The position numbers were made by a program, and so were the translations under genes. Under the pieces are notes generated by a model. The model was given only the letters and a program-made list of their open reading frames with translations, did no database searches and was not told the origin of the DNA. DNA of 64,000 nt, taken from Plecoglossus altivelis. Lineage: Eukaryota; Chordata; Actinopteri; Osmeriformes; Plecoglossidae. Numbering within the stretch: the stretch's first letter is position 1; each line of letters opens with the position of its first letter. The stretch spans positions 4,574,862 to 4,638,861 of the forward strand of contig BROE01000024.1 of NCBI GenBank assembly GCA_036571765.1, given 5' to 3'. Positions 61,801 to 64,000 of this stretch are shown piece by piece.

Positions 61801-62889
61801 AAACATCTGGACTCCACTCAGAAAGAGAGGTGGCTATCTGCTAGCTAGCAAGCTCTTCGAGGGTGCTCTTCTCAAAGAACTAAAAAGGATGCCCTTGAAA
61901 CCCACCGAATGAGATCAAAAGTGGGACTGGTACAATGATCATTTAATCCATATGCAAGGCAATACCGGATCTCAAGGCTTAAATTTGAAATAGAATATCT
62001 TAAGAGTGAAATGCAATTGCCTATACTCGCGAGTAGTTTGTAATTGAGTTACGAAAAGGCATACGCAAGTTCAACTATTGTGATCGTAAACTGGATATTC
62101 TGGTACATGAAACAAGAAATATCGCTGTAATCGATTAAAATGGTCTGACATCTGGTTCTTCAACAGTCCAAGCAGTCCGTTTTAAAATGCCACCATAGGG
62201 ATCGGAAAGCGTATTTTGACCTAACTTGCCCCTTTCAGATTTGACACTCTCTTAGTGTCAAATCTGTGTTAAGTGTTGGTAGCACTTAATTTAAGTGCTA
62301 CTAAAGCAGATATATATACCATATTGGTGCCCAACACGCTCCCTGACAGTTGGAGCAGCTCTGAAGTAGCCGCAAAACATGCACAACTCTTAGAAAGGAC
62401 GTAACAACAAAATAAAACGTGAACTTTCGGACAAAACACTTGAGATCGTTAACTATTATCTATGCTTGTTTCAGAGTTCACCATATTGCCGTAAGTCACA
62501 GATAAGTTTTGTCTACATCAGACACACCCTCTGTGTAAACGAACTATATCAGAACATGAAACATAAGTCCAATGAATGGAGGCTGTATAAGTCCCATAAT
62601 CATTTAATAGCGATAAAGATATTAAAGTCGAGTTTATACGAGCCATTACTGTCTGGCATTCAATTTTGATCATTGGTTTTAGTTTCTTATCCACATTTCC
62701 TGCTTGCTGCTTCCCATCAACGACAAAGGATTTTAAGGTTGCTATCGTTGTTCATGTTTTTGTATTACTTACCTGAACATAATTGTTTTCACAGTAGTCT
62801 GCAACTCTGGTGAGATTCTGGTAACTCTCGACAAGGGCTCTTTTGCCGGCTGGAATTTCTTCCTCTAACAACATTTGTAGCTCTGCCAT
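33215..62889 (-). CDS. abi1: Abl interactor 1 (WAVE regulatory complex subunit)
   Basis: ABI1 is a subunit of the WAVE complex that relays Rac signals to Arp2/3, and an Abl/Eps8 adaptor. Exons (minus): 62889-62773, 55782-55615, 47310-47134, 44124-44110, 43433-43324, 42359-42219, 39646-39546, 38806-38690, 37547-37242, 35428-35342, 33880-33695 and 33390-33215, totalling 1701 nt or 566 aa (human 508). Residues 1-39 (MAELQMLLEEEIP...) begin the WAVE-binding helical region, continuing through [38 protein letters not shown]. The 15-nt exon encodes WLKAK. The middle is Pro/Ser/Thr-rich ([42 protein letters not shown]). The SH3 domain is about 511-566 (VVAIYDY...GLFPGNYVESIMHY). Unlike human, exon 9 carries a glutamine-rich insert and exon 5 a Gly run. 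Confidence 0.95.
33505..33664. repeat. 19-bp minisatellite in abi1 intron 11
   Basis: About eight imperfect copies of a unit such as TTGCCAGTCTACACCTGAC lie between exons 11 and 12. They begin only about 30 nt downstream (minus strand) of the exon 11 donor at 33694. Confidence 0.85.
35440..35484. repeat. (CACG)n/(CA)n microsatellite beside abi1 exon 10 acceptor
   Basis: A GCACGCAC and CACACA tract lies about 12-55 bp upstream (minus strand) of the acceptor for the exon starting at 35428. Confidence 0.85.
36047..36270 (+). mobile_element. tRNA-derived SINE, plus strand
   Basis: An A-box-like GTAGCTCACTGGTTAAGAG at 36059-36077 and a B-box-like GGGTTTGAATCC at 36101-36112 have tRNA-like spacing. 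They are followed by CCATTTCCTGCATGTC and a pyrimidine-rich body. It sits in abi1 intron 9, antisense to the gene. The tRNA part is too degenerate to be a working tRNA. Confidence 0.7.
37285..37386 (-). repeat. abi1: Glutamine-rich coding repeat in abi1 exon 9
   Basis: Thirty-four codons, 29 of them Gln, form blocks of 5, 4, 6, 1 and 13 separated by Ile or Leu. CAG and CAA are mixed. It lies between the conserved QFS and PHMNGG segments. Human ABI1 has only about two residues (AQ) at this point, so this is a lineage-specific expansion. Confidence 0.92.
38530..38559. repeat. (CA)n microsatellite in abi1 intron 8
   Basis: An uninterrupted AC tract of about 14 units lies downstream (minus strand) of the exon ending at 38690. 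Confidence 0.9.
41538..41598. repeat. (AC)30 microsatellite in abi1 intron 6
   Basis: This is the longest pure dinucleotide run in the window, about 30 AC units without interruption. It is likely highly polymorphic. Confidence 0.95.
42850..43105 (-). mobile_element. tRNA-derived SINE, minus strand
   Basis: On the minus strand an A-box-like TAGCCTCACCAGCTAAGTG (43081-43063) precedes a B-box-like GGGTTCCATTCC (43024-43013). GGGCCGTTTTCTGCACGTCATCC and a TCTCTC-rich tail follow. It has the same general layout as the SINE at 36047, in the opposite orientation. It lies in abi1 intron 5. Confidence 0.65.
43123..43302. repeat. 16-bp minisatellite in abi1 intron 5
   Basis: About eleven tandem copies of ACACACGCTGTCTATA are near-perfect except for one 14-bp copy. 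The array ends about 20 bp from the exon 5 donor at 43323. Confidence 0.95.
44110..44124 (-). CDS. abi1: abi1 15-nt microexon (WLKAK)
   Basis: The five codons TGG CTA AAA GCC AAG are bounded by TTAAG and GTAAGT on the minus strand and match WLKAK of human ABI1 between GHGVK and HGNNQ. The exon is in phase 0 on both sides, so it can be skipped without a frameshift. Upstream (44130-44172 on the plus strand) is a pyrimidine tract rich in TCTCTCT and TTCTTC, matching PTB-type binding sites. Confidence 0.85.
44125..47133 (-). other. abi1: abi1 intron 3
   Basis: No gene was seen inside. The end next to the microexon carries the pyrimidine tract described there, and a (TG)n tract lies near 45878-45900. 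Sequence around 46020-46750 is low in simple repeats, but I cannot judge its conservation. Confidence 0.5.
51239..51468 (+). mobile_element. Dispersed repeat with L2/SINE-type 3' tail
   Basis: It contains GAGGATTCCTCACTGAATTG, GGGCAGTTCTATGGGCGGA and AAGCGCTATACAAATAGATT. This ordered set of blocks recurs in many fish genomes and ends in the GCGCTATACAAAT...TTGAT tail typical of L2-like retroposons. The family name is not certain. It lies in abi1 intron 2. Confidence 0.5.
52783..52814. repeat. (CA)n microsatellite in abi1 intron 2
   Basis: A pure CA tract of about 15 units. Confidence 0.9.
53296..53342. repeat. (TG)n-(AG)n compound microsatellite in abi1 intron 2
   Basis: A TG run changes abruptly to AG repeats. 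A (TC)n run at 53520-53544 and broken CA tracts at 53865-53946 follow nearby. Confidence 0.85.
55010..55090. repeat. 19-bp minisatellite in abi1 intron 2
   Basis: About four copies of GGGACTACGGTCTGGCCTC lie about 530 bp downstream (minus strand) of exon 2. Confidence 0.85.
57588..57900. repeat. 14-bp G-rich minisatellite in abi1 intron 1
   Basis: Roughly 22 copies of TCTGGGCCTGGAGG and variants (GGTGTCTGGGCCTG, GGTGTGGGCCTAA) show higher-order clustering of variants. An open frame through it is only the repeat read in one phase and is not a gene. Confidence 0.93.
60200..60300. repeat. (GA)n-rich tract in abi1 intron 1
   Basis: GAGAGA repeats are interrupted by GTAA and GCAC. They create an open frame of Leu/Ser repeats on the minus strand that is not coding. 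Confidence 0.85.
62237..62301. repeat. Two adjacent hairpin-forming inverted repeats in abi1 intron 1
   Basis: AGATTTGACACT (62237-62248) pairs with 62254-62265 over a 5-nt loop. GTAGCACTTAA (62279-62289) pairs with 62291-62301 around one central T. TTAAGTG, the NKX2-type homeodomain core, occurs three times across the two. They lie about 470 bp inside intron 1 from exon 1. Confidence 0.75.
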
Positions 62890-63579
62890 CTTACATCTCT
62901 CCGCATTGCTTATTTCCCTTCCCTTTGATAGAGACTAACAGCTCAGAGCCGAAAACTCCTTCGCCTGGTATTGTGGAATTCCTGCCTCGCTTTCACATTG
63001 TTGCAACCTATCACCCACCCAAATGGAAAGGCTACATGGTTTTGTATACACTACCCGGCACGCAGTGCCCGGAGTTTCTCTTGTTACCTCGGTAGCAAGT
63101 GACAATTGTGAAGCTCCGCACACGCCAACCCTGCCTTGTTATCATAATAAACCAAATCGAGGTAACCTAAAATGTACGCACTACAACACGTTGTTAACAG
63201 TGGAGGACTCTGGGAGACGTAGTGTTATTTTATATAGCCGCCTTGTGCTTTGACTAATATTTTTACATACTATAAGGTAACTCGGACAAATTATGTTACA
63301 ATACTATGCTTTTTCAAATCTATATTTTATTATATTTTGTTTTAATTACTCGTCTTTGTGAATCTAATAAAACCAATAAGTGATTTAAACCTTATCCCAA
63401 ACTCACTGAAGATATTCATTAACTACATTTCCAGTGAGCTCCCTGTATATGGGGTGAATTTTGGAACTTGTAGGAACTTCAGTTTTGCAGGTAGGTTAAC
63501 AGTAGCCACAATGAGCGCTTTTTACGCAATATAAAACTACAGTTCCCATAATGTACTTTTGCCTTTCTCCCCTGCAATG
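62890..63579. promoter_or_regulatory. abi1: abi1 upstream region, probably a divergent promoter
   Basis: This sequence lies between the abi1 start codon and a probable plus-strand first exon. The part next to abi1 should hold its 5' UTR and promoter. I saw no TATA box placed convincingly for abi1. Confidence 0.4.
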
Positions 63580-63999
63580 TAGACTATGGCGTCTGGTCGC
63601 AAGCCTTAGAGAGGTCGCTTCTCCCGTCAGGTAGATCATCAAATGGTGAGTTGCAAAGTATGTCACTCTCAGATCAACACTATACTTTTTCGCTGTGCTA
63701 AAAACTACTGTCAGCTGTACATTTAATATTGGATTTTATTAAGTTTATGTACACCGCCATGGTGATCTAAATATGTCGGACGACACAATGTTTATCTGGT
63801 TGGTTATGCCCCTATCGGCTCATACTTAACACAATTGAAAACTATCAAGACGTCATATTTTTTGTTTTACAGTTGTGCATCGTCTGCCTACTTGATTTAC
63901 GTAATTAGTTAGTGTAGAACCAGGATCGAAATGTTCCTTTAACAAACCGTGTCATGTAAATATAATTTCCAGGTTTGAAGATCTCACCATCCCAATTCA
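63580..63999 (+). other. Probable first exon and start of intron 1 of an unidentified divergent gene
   Basis: ACTATGGCGTCTGG at 63583-63596 resembles a YY1-type initiator. A consensus donor AATG|GTGAGT lies at 63645/63646, and an acceptor-like TTTCCAG at 63966-63972 is followed by more sequence to the window end. An ATG ending exactly at the donor would run into TGA in the next exon, so coding probably starts elsewhere. No protein could be identified. Confidence 0.3.
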
Positions 64000-64000
64000 C

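Larger units (their letters stand above)
55783..62772 (-). other. abi1: abi1 intron 1
   Basis: This 7.0-kb first intron has no supported exon. It contains the 14-bp G-rich minisatellite (57588-57900), GA-rich tracts near 60200-60600, a (TG)/(TA) tract near 61493-61532 and the paired hairpins at 62237-62301. Confidence 0.5.

Overview
This is a stretch of a bony-fish (teleost) nuclear genome. The genes are split into many short exons with consensus splice sites. The intergenic DNA holds abundant (CA)n microsatellites, tRNA-derived SINEs and foldback MITEs of the kind common in teleosts. The run APBB1IP (+) - PDSS1 (+) - ABI1 (-) matches, from memory, the order and orientation on human chromosome 10p12. 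I cannot name the species. All exons were assembled by eye from splice signals, reading phase and family similarity. Each of the five coding models sums to a whole number of codons.

Layout. (1) 615-4315, minus: an unrecognised secreted modular protein of about 941 aa. It has a signal peptide, five CxGxxC motifs, a long coiled coil, TNF-receptor-like and EGF modules, and three tandem C1q/TNF-like domains. (2) About 4800-11679: intergenic DNA and the probable apbb1ip upstream region. (3) 11680-21117, plus: apbb1ip (RIAM), 13 coding exons, about 742 aa. (4) 21932-25964, minus: a Selenoprotein O paralogue (selenoo2-like), 19 exons, 586 aa, with Cys in place of Sec near the C-terminus. (5) 26329-30220, plus: pdss1, 10 exons, about 398 aa, head-to-head with gene 4 over a 364-bp bidirectional promoter. 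(6) 33215-62889, minus: abi1, 12 coding exons, about 566 aa, with a 15-nt microexon and a polyglutamine expansion. (7) About 63580 to the end, plus: a probable first exon of an unidentified divergent gene.

Function. RIAM links Rap1-GTP to talin and integrin activation, and ABI1 is a WAVE-complex subunit, so both act on the actin cytoskeleton. PDSS1 makes the polyprenyl tail of coenzyme Q in mitochondria. SelO-family proteins are AMP-transferring pseudokinases, usually mitochondrial. The modular protein at the left end is probably extracellular and multimeric.

The most interesting items are the modular triple C1q-like protein, the Sec-to-Cys SelO paralogue, the ABI1 polyQ tract and microexon, and the inconsistent reading frame in the apbb1ip proline-rich tail. 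I found no prokaryotic-type systems, CRISPR arrays, rRNA genes or functional tRNA genes.
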